This document shows positions 15,869 through 24,880 of a DNA stretch of 64,000 nt, piece after piece (the first letter of the stretch is position 1; the number at the start of each line of letters is the position of its first letter). Under the pieces are notes generated by a model that was given only the letters and a program-made list of their open reading frames with translations, made no database searches and had not been told where the DNA came from. Source of the DNA: Microbulbifer sp. GL-2 (GTDB lineage: Bacteria; Pseudomonadota; Gammaproteobacteria; Pseudomonadales; Cellvibrionaceae). The DNA is taken from positions 3,344,001 to 3,408,000 of the forward strand of contig NZ_AP019807.1 of NCBI RefSeq assembly GCF_007183175.1, read 5' to 3'. The translations under genes were made by a program, and so were the position numbers.

Positions 15869-18562
15869 ATGCAGGGGCGGCAACAATTACTGATCGAGTA
15901 CTTTCGGCGCTGCTACCAGGCGGATAGCCACGATTTGTCGCTTGCCAATATTGCCCGGTTGCCTGGCAATCGACGTCTGTTTGTCGATGAGCAAGACTTT
16001 CTCAGTAGCGGTGAGCTACCCAGAATTCCTCTGTTGGATATTCCTGCAACTAAATTGACAGAGCTCGCGGATGCTTACCGAAAAGAGCGGCGGCTCATTT
16101 ATGCCTGTTTTTTTATTTGTGGCCAGCTCACGGGCCAAGCTGGCCTGACCAGCCGACGCAATCTATGTGCGCCGCTATTGTACCTACCTGCCAGAATTTA
16201 TCGCGAAGATGACCACTTTGCCGAGATAAATAATACGGATCTTCGTATTAATCTTCCTTTACTCAGGCAGATTCTAAAGCCTGATATCGACTCTTCAGTA
16301 ACGGATATATTCCCGCTGCCCCATTTTCCTTTGGACTCCTCTCAAGTGGCAGACATGGCTCGCTGGTTACAAGAGTACAGTTTGCTGGAAGACCTGGAGG
16401 AGTTGGGCCGCTGGCCGAGTCTTCAGTCGGGGGTACTTGTAAAGGAAAAAGCTGAAGCGCCTCAATTGACTGTGGTCAGTGCCGCTGCCGTAATCCTGGC
16501 GGACAGACCCAGAGGGGCTCGTGGAGTCTTGTATGAACTTGGCCAACTGACAAAAATACGAAACCTCAATGTGCCTTTGGATTCAGTTCTTGGTGGGAAG
16601 CCAGAGCATTTTATTGAAGGTGCAAGCGAGCCTGAAATGTTACCTGGGCTCTTAAGTGGAGCTCAGGAGCGGGCCTTGAACAATGCTGCTCACTCGCCGC
16701 TCAGTCTTATTTCTGGACCACCGGGAACAGGTAAGAGCTTTACCATTGCCGCAATGGCAATAGACCACATTTTGCATGGAGACTCAGTTCTGGTGGTTTC
16801 CAAGACCCCTGAAGCCATCAATGTAGTGAGAAATAAGTTGCGTGAGACATATGGGCTCACCCAGGGCTATGTACATGCAGGGGAGCAGGGTTTTGTTCGC
16901 AGTTTGAAGGCCCGTCTGGATACTTTACTGAAGGAAGGGGTCGAGCCTCCCAAGATGAGTGCGGCTGACTTAAGGCGCGACTTAAAGACCACGCGGAAAT
17001 TACTACATCGGGCTGAGCGGCGCTTTGCGCGAGCGCTTCGCACGGCCCAGTTTTGGGGGCCTGCAGGCTTGGGGGCCAGATTATCTCGTTTGGGTGTGCC
17101 TTTTATCCGGCGGCGCCTGAGGATGGGAGTGTTGTGGGGTTTCCAGGACGTTATTGGTCAGCTGCGCTACCAGTATGAACGCCAGGCAGCCAGCTATATC
17201 AACGCTTACCGACAGGAAAAACTCGCCCTGCTTTTAAGAAAAGAAAGGGGCAGTCTGGCCAGCTTTCACCAGGCGCTGAGGGCGCGGACTTCTAAAACTC
17301 AAGCGGAACGTTTTGCTCAGACAGATATGAACCTGGTTCTGCAAGCCTATCCTATCTGGCTTGCAAGTTTGGATGAGCTCAATGAAATACTGCCACTGAG
17401 TTGTGGCATGTTTGACCTGGTTATCTTTGATGAATCCACTCAATGTGATATCGCAAGCGCACTGCCCGCACTCTATAGGGCAAAGCGTGCGGTTGTGGTA
17501 GGCGATGGTAAACAGCTGAGGCATGTCTCTTTTCTCCCAATAAAACAGCAGCAATGCTTGTGGGAGAAGGTGGTTCAGTGCAAGGAATTGCCCGTATCTT
17601 TCAATTACCGTGACCAATCCCTGCTCGACTTAGTATCAGATTCGCTGGTAAGCCAGGATACTGTGACCCTGCTCGATGAACACTATCGGAGCCAGCCAGA
17701 GCTGATTGCCTTCAGTAATCATGCCTTTTATAGCGGGAGGCTGAAGGTTATGCAGGCGCGCCCGGGGAATACCCAAGCGCTCGCCCTGACTTTTCATCGG
17801 CTGGAAGGGCGACGGGCAAAGAGTGGCAGGAACAGGGAGGAAAAAGACTGGGTCATATCTCAGTTGCGCAGCCACTTTGATCAATATAGCGATGCACCGT
17901 TAAAGCCAACCATCGGTATTTTGTCCCCCTATCGTGAACAGGTAGATTATCTGGCTAGAGAAATATCCAGAGCATTTCCCGCGACGAAATTACTTAACTT
18001 TTCGGTTCGAGTTGCCACACCCTATGGTTTCCAGGGGGACGAGCGAGATGTGATGCTCCTCTCAATGGCAATTGATGACCAATCCTTGCGGGCCGCGACT
18101 TATCTCAATCGGCCTGATGTATTTAATGTGGCAATCACCCGGGCCAAGGAGAGGCAGTTAGTGGCACTCTCCATTAACCCCGGGTTGCTTCCGTCAGACC
18201 ACTTACTGCGTCAATACGTTTCTTTTACACATGCTAGTCACAATAAAATGTCGAAAGGGGAGTTTTCCTGTGAGTTCGCCAGGGAGGTTAGTGTGGCGAT
18301 GGAGGAGGCTGGAATTACGCACTGGGTCGACTTTCCTATCGCAGGCCAGCGGGTTGATGTGGTGTGTGAATACGAGGGGCTGGTTTTAGGAGTGGACCTT
18401 ATTGGTTACCCGGGTGAATACCAGCGGCACTTTACCATTCAAATCTACAAGATATTACATCGGGCGGGTATCCGGGTTTTGCCGTTGCCTTACCTGAACT
18501 GGGATGCGAATAAAGGGGACTGTATCGAACGTATTATCGGGATACTTCGAGGGGAATGTTAG
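15869..18562 (+). CDS. Superfamily 1 (Upf1/DNA2-like) helicase with C-terminal nuclease-like domain
   Basis: This is an 897-residue cytoplasmic ATPase. After an unrecognised N-terminal ~270 residues, Walker A is 'GPPGTGKS' (about residue 283) and Walker B is 'LVIFDEST' (about 517). Further SF1 motifs are 'VVVGDGKQLRHV' (III), 'LLDEHYRSQPELIAFSN' (IV), 'IGILSPYREQ', 'ATPYGFQGDERDVMLLS' (V) and 'NVAITRAKERQL' (VI). The inserted region ~350-480 is helical and basic. The last ~100 residues ('GQRVDVVCEYEGLVLGVDLI' and 'HRAGIRVLPLPYLNW') look like a Vsr/PD-(D/E)XK-type fold, although the usual ExK is not clear. Helicases of this shape occur in nucleic-acid repair and in defence islands. It follows the HNH gene by 79 bases, and a direct link to it is not shown. 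Confidence 0.88.
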   Translation: MQGRQQLLIEYFRRCYQADSHDLSLANIARLPGNRRLFVDEQDFLSSGELPRIPLLDIPATKLTELADAYRKERRLIYACFFICGQLTGQAGLTSRRNLCAPLLYLPARIYREDDHFAEINNTDLRINLPLLRQILKPDIDSSVTDIFPLPHFPLDSSQVADMARWLQEYSLLEDLEELGRWPSLQSGVLVKEKAEAPQLTVVSAAAVILADRPRGARGVLYELGQLTKIRNLNVPLDSVLGGKPEHFIEGASEPEMLPGLLSGAQERALNNAAHSPLSLISGPPGTGKSFTIAAMAIDHILHGDSVLVVSKTPEAINVVRNKLRETYGLTQGYVHAGEQGFVRSLKARLDTLLKEGVEPPKMSAADLRRDLKTTRKLLHRAERRFARALRTAQFWGPAGLGARLSRLGVPFIRRRLRMGVLWGFQDVIGQLRYQYERQAASYINAYRQEKLALLLRKERGSLASFHQALRARTSKTQAERFAQTDMNLVLQAYPIWLASLDELNEILPLSCGMFDLVIFDESTQCDIASALPALYRAKRAVVVGDGKQLRHVSFLPIKQQQCLWEKVVQCKELPVSFNYRDQSLLDLVSDSLVSQDTVTLLDEHYRSQPELIAFSNHAFYSGRLKVMQARPGNTQALALTFHRLEGRRAKSGRNREEKDWVISQLRSHFDQYSDAPLKPTIGILSPYREQVDYLAREISRAFPATKLLNFSVRVATPYGFQGDERDVMLLSMAIDDQSLRAATYLNRPDVFNVAITRAKERQLVALSINPGLLPSDHLLRQYVSFTHASHNKMSKGEFSCEFAREVSVAMEEAGITHWVDFPIAGQRVDVVCEYEGLVLGVDLIGYPGEYQRHFTIQIYKILHRAGIRVLPLPYLNWDANKGDCIERIIGILRGEC

Positions 18563-18788
18563 AGGCAGGTCAGGGAGTCTCCGAATGATTTCATGATGCC
18601 TCTGAAAATCCCTGCTGGGCCAGTTTTGCAAGCCATACTGCGCGTTGCGGCCTGCAAGTCTCGCCTGATATTACGAAATTATTCAGAGGATCCTCAGTCT
18701 GTGGATCATTTTTTGGGATTAACCTAGTGATGGAATGAAAGTTACGCCGGGACTGCTAGGCTTTGAGGAGGCCCTGTATTAAGTCTCA

Positions 18789-19103
18789 ATGAGTGCGGCT
18801 ATGAAATTGTGGTTGTTGATTCCCTGTCTCTGTGTATCCAGCGTGGTGGCTGTAGATATTGTTGTTGCAGATGCTCATCAGCAGCAGGGTGTACGGAGCC
18901 CAACCTTAAGTTTTTGCCAGGCACGGTTTTATGAGGAAGATAAGGGGAGGCTTTACTGTAACTGGGCAGTCAACTTCCGCTACGCCTGCTTTGTTTGGTG
19001 GCCCACCAATAAAGTAATTCCGGCTGGGGCAAAGCTGGCTGAACCAGAGGTTGTCGGCAAGTGTGGTAATGGTGAGCCGGTGTATAAGCTTCACCATTAT
19101 TGA
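18789..19103 (+). CDS. Small secreted protein of unknown function
   Basis: 104 residues, or 100 if the second ATG at 18801 is used, which gives a tidier signal peptide ('MKLWLLIPCLCVSSVVAVD'). The mature part has four Cys residues ('FCQARFYEEDKGRLYCNW', 'RYACFVWW', 'VVGKCGNG'), suggesting two disulfides in the periplasm or outside the cell. No family is recognised. Confidence 0.6.
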   Translation: MSAAMKLWLLIPCLCVSSVVAVDIVVADAHQQQGVRSPTLSFCQARFYEEDKGRLYCNWAVNFRYACFVWWPTNKVIPAGAKLAEPEVVGKCGNGEPVYKLHHY

Positions 19104-19314
19104 TGCTGTTCTGGTTATATGAGAGAAAGCGATTAAGCAGCACCTCAAATAGAGCCCGTAATTAGCCCCTTTGATAAATGCAGAATCACTATCCTTGTAA
19201 ACCAAAAAGTGACTCCTCGGGCTTGGGTAGTTCCACTCTCACTCCACTTGGCCCAGATTCCAGGCTAGCGAAAACGATGTGATCCAGTGTGCTGGTATGC
19301 GAGAAGGGGAAGTG

Positions 19315-19629
19315 TTAGCTTTTCTCCTGCTCGGTATAGAGTCCTCGATCTTGCAATTCCCTTGCCTGTTTGAGGATTTCAGGCATGGCGCTATCTTCAA
19401 CTGATAAAGCATCGATGATGGCCGCCAGCAGATCTGCCGAAAACATGCATTTGCTTACTTTGCTGCGCAGGTTTTCCGTGGTCATTGAAATCCCCCTATC
19501 GGCCAGGGCCTGGGCCAGATCCCCATAGCGCATACCCTTCAACGCCATCGAGGCACGCACATAGCGTGCAATGGCCTGCTTGTATGGAGCCAGTGCTTGC
19601 TGGTTGCCGAGGCTTTGCTTGAGGTCCAT
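19315..19629 (-). CDS. DUF6471-type small protein
   Basis: About 104 residues from the ATG at 19629, which has GGAG eight bases upstream. A longer frame from 19725 would run through the promoter and is rejected. The core ('ARYVRASMALKGMRYGDLAQ', 'LADRGISMTTENLRSKVSK', 'FSADLLAAIIDAL') is a compact helical domain. It resembles a helix-turn-helix in which 'YGDLAQALADRG' and 'NLRSKVSK' would be the two helices, so DNA binding is plausible. It is divergent from the yjf-type operon and shares about 150 bases of control region with it. Confidence 0.75.
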   Translation of the reverse strand: MDLKQSLGNQQALAPYKQAIARYVRASMALKGMRYGDLAQALADRGISMTTENLRSKVSKCMFSADLLAAIIDALSVEDSAMPEILKQARELQDRGLYTEQEKS

Positions 19630-19777
19630 GGGCTCTACTCCGTTACATGTGATATCACCAATGTGGTAAATATTATCCTTATGTGTATTATTTGCAACAT
19701 AAGTTTGTAATAAGTCATTGACCACCGTTTTTTTGATGCTATATTTGTGACCAATATTCCACAGCGAGGGAGTTGAG
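19630..19777. promoter_or_regulatory. Divergent control region between DUF6471 gene and yjf-like operon
   Basis: This 148-base AT-rich stretch separates two divergent starts. It contains the perfect palindrome gtgatatcac at 19649-19658. On the minus strand it has a plausible sigma-70 pair, TTGCAA and TAATAT with 16 bases between. The palindrome lies between that -10 box and the DUF6471 ribosome binding site, a position suited to autoregulation, which is inference. Confidence 0.4.
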
Positions 19778-20182
19778 ATGACCTGGAATCATGAGAACCT
19801 ACGCCAGTTGGCGGAAAACCATACTGGGTGGGTAGTGGAGTCTGAGGGTGATTGCCTCAGTATTTCCAACGATGAAGGTGTTGATGCCTTTGTCTACGTC
19901 GGAGAAAAGCAGATTGTTGTTGAAAGCATCCTGTTTCCAGTGAGCCAAGTGGCTGATGTGGCTGCGCTGAACGAGATGGTTCTCCAGACGCATCAGTTGG
20001 TTCCGCTGACAGCGATAGCCATCAAAAATATCGGTGGTGAGAGTTACTATGTTGCTTTCGGCGCGTTGTCGGTGTCCAGCAAGGACGAAGTAGTAATTGA
20101 GGAAGTTGAAACCCTGTTTTCCAATGTTGGTGACTTCCTGGATTTGTATGCGGATCATTTTGAAATGGAGGGTGTAGCATGA
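19778..20182 (+). CDS. yjfI: YjfI family protein (DUF2170)
   Basis: This 134-residue soluble acidic protein matches the DUF2170/YjfI family ('LRQLAENHTGWVVESEGDCL', 'ILFPVSQVADVAALNEMVLQ'). The family has no established biochemical role. It is recognised mainly by its constant place as first gene of the yjfIJKLMC-like operon, which is also the arrangement here. The ATG of the next gene overlaps its stop (ATGA), indicating translational coupling to the PspA-like gene. Confidence 0.85.
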   Translation: MTWNHENLRQLAENHTGWVVESEGDCLSISNDEGVDAFVYVGEKQIVVESILFPVSQVADVAALNEMVLQTHQLVPLTAIAIKNIGGESYYVAFGALSVSSKDEVVIEEVETLFSNVGDFLDLYADHFEMEGVA

Positions 20183-20874
20183 GCCTGAGAAGAATCTGGA
20201 CTGCCTTGAAAGGCGCTGTAAATGAAGGTACTGAAGCGGTTGCGGACAGTCAGTCCATCCGCATTCTCGATCAGGAATTGCGCGAGGCAAAAACTGAATT
20301 GAAAGCTTGTGATGAAAACTTGACCAAAATTATGGCCAAGCGCAAGCTGGCGGAAAGCAAAGTGGAGTCTCTTCAGGCCGATATTGAGACATACACCGCT
20401 CACGCCATTAGTGCCAGCGAGAAGGGCGATGATAGCCTTGCTCTGGAGTGTGCCGAGCGTGTTACCGAGCTTGAATCTCAGCTGGAAACTGAGCAGAGCC
20501 TGCTCGAGGGGTTCCTCAATTCCGAGCGTTCCCTAAAAGGGAATATCTCCAAGGCCAAGACCAACGTGCGTCGTATGGAGCAGCAGATCGACCAGATCAA
20601 GGCCACTGAATCTGTGCAGAAAGCACAGGTCGCTGTCTCTTCCCGTCACATGGGTGCTAACAGCAAAATCAAGACTGCCCTGGACAGCCTTGATCGGATC
20701 AAGAGCAAGCAGCAGGAACGCGCAGCCGAGTTGGAAGCGGCAGAGGAGCTGGCCACAGAAGAGAGTGGCTCAAGCCTGGAGGCCAAACTAAAGGCGGCAG
20801 GTATCAAGCCGGGCGGCCAGGTTAGCGGTAGTGATAAACTGGCACAATTGCTGGCGAGCCGCGAAAAGGCCTGA
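20179..20874 (+). CDS. yjfJ: PspA/IM30 family protein (YjfJ-like)
   Basis: 231 residues, mostly one long coiled coil from ~25 to ~195 with regular heptads ('LDQELREAKTELKACDENL', 'AERVTELESQLETEQSLLE'). It is typical of the ESCRT-III-like PspA/Vipp1/YjfJ family, which assembles on the inner face of the cytoplasmic membrane. The N-terminus ('SLRRIWTALKGAVNEG') is the amphipathic membrane helix. It overlaps the previous stop by four bases, and the K+ channel gene starts five bases after its own stop. Confidence 0.88.
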   Translation: MSLRRIWTALKGAVNEGTEAVADSQSIRILDQELREAKTELKACDENLTKIMAKRKLAESKVESLQADIETYTAHAISASEKGDDSLALECAERVTELESQLETEQSLLEGFLNSERSLKGNISKAKTNVRRMEQQIDQIKATESVQKAQVAVSSRHMGANSKIKTALDSLDRIKSKQQERAAELEAAEELATEESGSSLEAKLKAAGIKPGGQVSGSDKLAQLLASREKA

Positions 20875-20878
20875 TCCA

Positions 20879-21952
20879 GTGCTGCTATTTAAAGTGCGAC
20901 GCCTTCTGGCGTCGCTTTTTGTTAAGGCCGACAAAACGACCATTCTCATTGCCATCCTTGGCTATGTGGCAGGCAGCTATCTGCTGCTGAGTGCTGCGGG
21001 AGAAAGCGAGATCATCGCTCCCGAAAACTTTATCTACTGGTTGGTTGTAACCGCATCGACGGTGGGCTATGGCGATTTCTCGCCGGTTTCGCCTGCGGGA
21101 AAGGTAGTTGTGGCGACTTGGGTGATCCCCTTTGGGCTAAGCCTGTTTGCGATGCTGATTACCCGGGTGGGTTTTGCAATTTCGGAGTTTGTGCACAGAG
21201 GAAAGAGAGGTTTGCGTATGACAAACAATGTGGATCACACGGTCATTATCGGCTGGAATGGAACACGGACCCTCCGCCTGATCGAGCTTTTGCTTTCCAA
21301 AACCAATGGAACCACTTCAGAGGTTGTGCTCTGTGTAGAGGCTGATATTGAAAACCCGATGCCAGGTAAAATTGATTTTGTACGGGTTGAATCTTTTTCT
21401 CACATTGAAAGTATGCAACGTACCGGGTTAGCGGAAGCCGCACGAATTATTATCGATAACCCCCTTGATGATGTAACGCTTACTACTGCTCTGTTTTGTG
21501 ACAAACACAGTCCCAACAGTCATAAAACTGCATATTTCCAGGATGAAAATGTTGGTGAGCTGCTACGCGCACACTGCCCCAATATTGAATGTATTCCTTC
21601 GGTAGCAGTGGAGCTGTTAGCAAAGTCTTCCCTGGATCCAGGTTCCGCCCGTTTGCACCGCCAGTTGCTGGATAGCACTTATGGAATGACGCAGTACAGT
21701 GTAGAGTACCGAGGAGAGGAGCCACTTCCATTCGGTGCCCTGTTTGATCATTTCAAACAGAACCTGTCGGCAACATTGATCGCTGTGCGCCCTAGAGATG
21801 TCGTTAAAATCGATGTAAATCCCGCATTGACAGATCGGGTTGGCAATGGGGATATGTTGTACTACATCTCCGCCAAGCGATTGGATGAGAAGCGCTGTTT
21901 CGATATAAAAATAGATGAAGGGGAAGGTGCTGGTACATGTTTACCAAGCTGA
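20879..21952 (+). CDS. Two-TM potassium channel protein with RCK/NAD-binding-like domain
   Basis: About 357 residues from a GTG at 20879. A longer frame from 20831 would overlap the previous gene by more than 40 bases. The selectivity filter 'TVGYGDFSPVSPAGK' lies between two hydrophobic segments ('TTILIAILGYVAGSYLLLS' and 'VVVATWVIPFGLSLFAMLI'). The cytoplasmic part carries a TrkA-N/RCK-like Rossmann module ('TVIIGWNGTRTLRLIELLL'). Such channel genes are commonly inserted between the PspA-like and DUF2491 genes in this operon type, which points to a membrane-integrity or ion-homeostasis response. Its end overlaps the next start by 16 bases. Confidence 0.85.
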   Translation: MLLFKVRRLLASLFVKADKTTILIAILGYVAGSYLLLSAAGESEIIAPENFIYWLVVTASTVGYGDFSPVSPAGKVVVATWVIPFGLSLFAMLITRVGFAISEFVHRGKRGLRMTNNVDHTVIIGWNGTRTLRLIELLLSKTNGTTSEVVLCVEADIENPMPGKIDFVRVESFSHIESMQRTGLAEAARIIIDNPLDDVTLTTALFCDKHSPNSHKTAYFQDENVGELLRAHCPNIECIPSVAVELLAKSSLDPGSARLHRQLLDSTYGMTQYSVEYRGEEPLPFGALFDHFKQNLSATLIAVRPRDVVKIDVNPALTDRVGNGDMLYYISAKRLDEKRCFDIKIDEGEGAGTCLPS

Positions 21953-22590
21953 TCGACAAATTGAAGGGAAAGGAAGCTCCGGCAATCAAAACGCCGGAGA
22001 TAATGGGTTTACGCCTGGGAGCCAGCTTTGAGCTGGATCCACTGGCCATACGCCTGATTCTGGATCAACTCACCATTGAGTCCTGCTCCCCCACACAGAT
22101 CATCAAGGCGGCTGGGGTTGTCGAGCTGGACGGTACCTGGGTGTATCGCTTCTATACCGATGACGATGCCTGGTTACAGGTTGTAGCCGAAGGTGGCCAG
22201 AGTGATGAGCATGTGGTGGATGTAAAGCTGTTCCACTTTTACGATACTCAGGATGTCTCCAACCAGCAGGTTTGGGATAACCTCCTGAAGAAGGAGATTG
22301 GCACAGCAAATTACCAGCTGAGTGATCGCTCCTACAGCAGGGTATGGACTTCCACCGGTGATTATCACAACCCGGTGCATATGGCCGAAAAAACTTATGA
22401 TGAAGATGGTGAATATTCGCTAACAGATCAATTCACAATGCTGTTCGAGCGTGAACTGTCCGATCAGCGAACAGAATCTCTCTTTCTCTCTGCTGAAGAG
22501 AAAGAAGAGGATGCCGGCTATTTAAGCCGCAGTTTGGTAATCAGTACCGGCATTACCCTGACCCCTTCACAGCTGACTATTCACGGATAA
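21937..22590 (+). CDS. yjfK: YjfK family protein (DUF2491)
   Basis: This 217-residue soluble protein matches the DUF2491/YjfK family. It contains 'GLRLGASFELDPLAIRLIL' near the N-terminus and an acidic beta-rich middle ('YRFYTDDDAWLQVVAEGG'). There is no signal peptide and no membrane segment. The start codon lies inside the end of the channel gene, indicating tight coupling. Its function is not known beyond this conserved operon. Confidence 0.85.
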   Translation: MFTKLIDKLKGKEAPAIKTPEIMGLRLGASFELDPLAIRLILDQLTIESCSPTQIIKAAGVVELDGTWVYRFYTDDDAWLQVVAEGGQSDEHVVDVKLFHFYDTQDVSNQQVWDNLLKKEIGTANYQLSDRSYSRVWTSTGDYHNPVHMAEKTYDEDGEYSLTDQFTMLFERELSDQRTESLFLSAEEKEEDAGYLSRSLVISTGITLTPSQLTIHG

Positions 22591-22605
22591 TAAGGAGAAG
22601 TATCA

Positions 22606-23022
22606 ATGGACCAGCCTTATGATTTACTGACTGGTATCGTGCATTTTGCGGCCTATTTTGGCCTGTCACTGGTATTTTTAATTGCGTTTAAATTTCTTTA
22701 CGCGCTGGTGACACCCCACGATGAGTGGAAGTTAATTCGCGAGGACAAAAACGCGGCTGCTGCTATCGGTTTTGGTGGCGCAGTGTTGGGTTTTGCTATT
22801 GCTGTCGGTGGCGCTGCCAGCAATTCAGTCTCTATTATTGACTTTGCCACCTGGGCCGGGGTCGCGTTGATTGCACAGCTGATTGCATTTGCCATTATCC
22901 GCTTCGGTTTTATGCCTCGTATTGTTGAGCGTATTGAAGATGGGGAGCTGAGTGCGGGAATTATGTTGGCTGCCACCACTATTTCCGTCGGTGTCCTCAA
23001 TGCCGCCTGTATGAGCTACTGA
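22606..23022 (+). CDS. yjfL: DUF350 inner-membrane protein (YjfL-like)
   Basis: 138 residues with four transmembrane helices ('IVHFAAYFGLSLVFLIAFKF', 'AIGFGGAVLGFAIAVGGAA', 'TWAGVALIAQLIAFAIIRFG', 'SAGIMLAATTISVGVLNAAC'). This is a DUF350 protein, preceded by a good AAGGAG ribosome binding site. DUF350 proteins accompany PspA-like proteins and probably act in the membrane. The next gene begins 12 bases later. Confidence 0.88.
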   Translation: MDQPYDLLTGIVHFAAYFGLSLVFLIAFKFLYALVTPHDEWKLIREDKNAAAAIGFGGAVLGFAIAVGGAASNSVSIIDFATWAGVALIAQLIAFAIIRFGFMPRIVERIEDGELSAGIMLAATTISVGVLNAACMSY

Positions 23023-23034
23023 GCGGGGGTGAGG

Positions 23035-23655
23035 ATGAAACGTACAAAAAATATCAATCTTGCGCGGATGCGCAAGGGCCGGAGAGCAAGTTTTGTTCTG
23101 CGCCCTTTGGCAATTGGTGTAGCTGCTGCTCTTGTTGGCTGTTCTTCCGATGAAGAGATCAAAGTAGTTTCCTCTGTTGAGGACTGCATGGATAACACCC
23201 AGCTGGATCAAGCCCAGTGTGAAGCGGCATACCAGCGCGCCCTGGAGGAAGCTGAGCGCACTGGACCCAAGTATGCGAATCTTTCCCAGTGTGAGACGGA
23301 GTTCGGAAGCTGCCGGGAGACCAGTGGTGGATTCTGGATGCCCCTGATGACCGGCTTTATGGTCGCATCATTACTGGATAATGACAGGCGGCACTACTCA
23401 AGCGGTTATTACAACCCTGTCTACCGTTACTCCGCTTCCGGTTCTCGTTATTACGATCGCCTGATGACTGCAGATGGAAAAGTTATCGGACGCTATGGCA
23501 AATCGTCTTATACGGTAGATAAGAGTGCGATGGACCCCAAGCCCAAAGTAACCCGGACAGTATCCCGTGGAGGCTTTGGCGCTGTGGCTTCTGCCAAGTC
23601 CAGTTGGGGCGGTGGCCGCTCCAGCAGTGGTAGCTCCCGGGGCTGGGGAGGTTGA
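23035..23655 (+). CDS. DUF1190 (YgiB/YjfM-like) lipoprotein
   Basis: About 206 residues from the ATG at 23035. It begins 'MKRTKNINLARMRKGRRASF', and the hydrophobic segment 'LAIGVAAALVGCSSDEE' has a lipobox-like end at Cys (VGC), as in YgiB/YjfM. The C-terminus is Gly/Ser/Trp-rich ('SSWGGGRSSSGSSRGWGG'), a family hallmark. It precedes the ATP-grasp gene by four bases, the same pairing as ygiB-ygiC. Confidence 0.87.
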   Translation: MKRTKNINLARMRKGRRASFVLRPLAIGVAAALVGCSSDEEIKVVSSVEDCMDNTQLDQAQCEAAYQRALEEAERTGPKYANLSQCETEFGSCRETSGGFWMPLMTGFMVASLLDNDRRHYSSGYYNPVYRYSASGSRYYDRLMTADGKVIGRYGKSSYTVDKSAMDPKPKVTRTVSRGGFGAVASAKSSWGGGRSSSGSSRGWGG

Positions 23656-23659
23656 ATTA

Positions 23660-24826
23660 GTGCTGAGGTTGCCGATTGGAGAGCGCCCGCGTTGGCAGGA
23701 GCGGGCACAGGAATTTGGGTTTCATTTTCATACCATGTACGGTGAGCCTTACTGGGATGAAAGTGCGTACTATCAGTTCTCTCTTGAGCAGATAGAAAAA
23801 CATATTGAAGAGCCCACTGAAGAAATCCACCAGATGTGCCTGGATGTTGTGGCGAAGGTGTTGGAGGATGAAGTGCTGATGCAGCGCTTCTGTATTCCCG
23901 AACAACACTGGGATTTTGTACGCAACTCCTGGAAAAACGGTGACCCCAGCCTTTACTCCCGTCTTGATTTTGCCTATAGCGGGCAGGAGCCCGCAAAACT
24001 CTACGAAAACAATGCTGATACACCCACCAGTTTGTACGAGACTGGATTCTGGCAATGGCTTTGGTTGCAGGACAACGTGGATCGGCGGGCCCTGCCTTTG
24101 CAGTCGGACCAGTTCAATAGCCTGCAGGAAAAACTGGTAAATCGTTTTCGCGATTTACAGTTTCTCACCCCGGGCCGAGAACTGCATTTCGCCTGTTGCA
24201 AGGACACCGAAGAGGATCGCGGCACTGTACAGTACCTGCAGGACTGTGCCAGTGAGGCCGGTATCACTAACCATTTTGTATTTATGGAAGATATCGGTTG
24301 TGATGCAGATAGTTTGTTTACCGATATGCAGGACCAGGTAATTACCTGGATGTTCAAATTGTACCCCTGGGAGTTTATGTTCCGGGAAGAATTTGGCTCA
24401 CTGCTGGGTAGTAATAATGTTCGCTGGCTAGAGCCGCCGTGGAAAGCAATTCTATCCAATAAAGCACTACTGCCAATGTTGTGGAAGCTATTCCCGGGGC
24501 ACCCAAATTTACTGCCCTCCTTTTTTGAGGACGAACTCCATAAGGCCACTGAATTTTCAGAATTGGTGAAGAAACCAATTTTTTCACGGGAAGGGGCCAA
24601 TATTTCCATTGTGCGTGGAAGTGATGTGCAATCTCTTTCCGATGGTCCATACGGCGAAGAGGGTTTTGTATATCAAGCTGTTTATCCACTGCCAAAGTTT
24701 GGGAAAAATTATACGCTGATAGGCAGTTGGCTAGTGGACGATATGGCTGCTGGTATATCGATTCGAGAAGATGGGAATATGATAACTCAGGATATGAGCC
24801 GCTATCTGCCACATATTATTCTCTGA
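23660..24826 (+). CDS. Glutathionylspermidine synthase family ATP-grasp protein (YgiC/YjfC-like)
   Basis: About 388 residues from the GTG at 23660. The frame extends upstream over the previous gene, but homology starts at 'LRLPIGERPRWQERAQEFGF'. It has the GSP_synth ATP-grasp features: 'SRLDFAYSGQEPAKLYENNA' (nucleotide/peptide site), 'PPWKAILSNKALLPMLWKLF', 'KPIFSREGANISIV' and 'IGSWLVDDMAAGISIRED'. The YgiC/YjfC group lacks the amidase half of the bifunctional enzyme and its true substrate is unsettled. It is the last gene of the operon, convergent with the histidine kinase. Confidence 0.88.
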   Translation: MLRLPIGERPRWQERAQEFGFHFHTMYGEPYWDESAYYQFSLEQIEKHIEEPTEEIHQMCLDVVAKVLEDEVLMQRFCIPEQHWDFVRNSWKNGDPSLYSRLDFAYSGQEPAKLYENNADTPTSLYETGFWQWLWLQDNVDRRALPLQSDQFNSLQEKLVNRFRDLQFLTPGRELHFACCKDTEEDRGTVQYLQDCASEAGITNHFVFMEDIGCDADSLFTDMQDQVITWMFKLYPWEFMFREEFGSLLGSNNVRWLEPPWKAILSNKALLPMLWKLFPGHPNLLPSFFEDELHKATEFSELVKKPIFSREGANISIVRGSDVQSLSDGPYGEEGFVYQAVYPLPKFGKNYTLIGSWLVDDMAAGISIREDGNMITQDMSRYLPHIIL

Positions 24827-24880
24827 ACTACAGCAACCGGGGGTGTGGGCTACATCTATATTGTGAGTGCCTTCCCTCAA

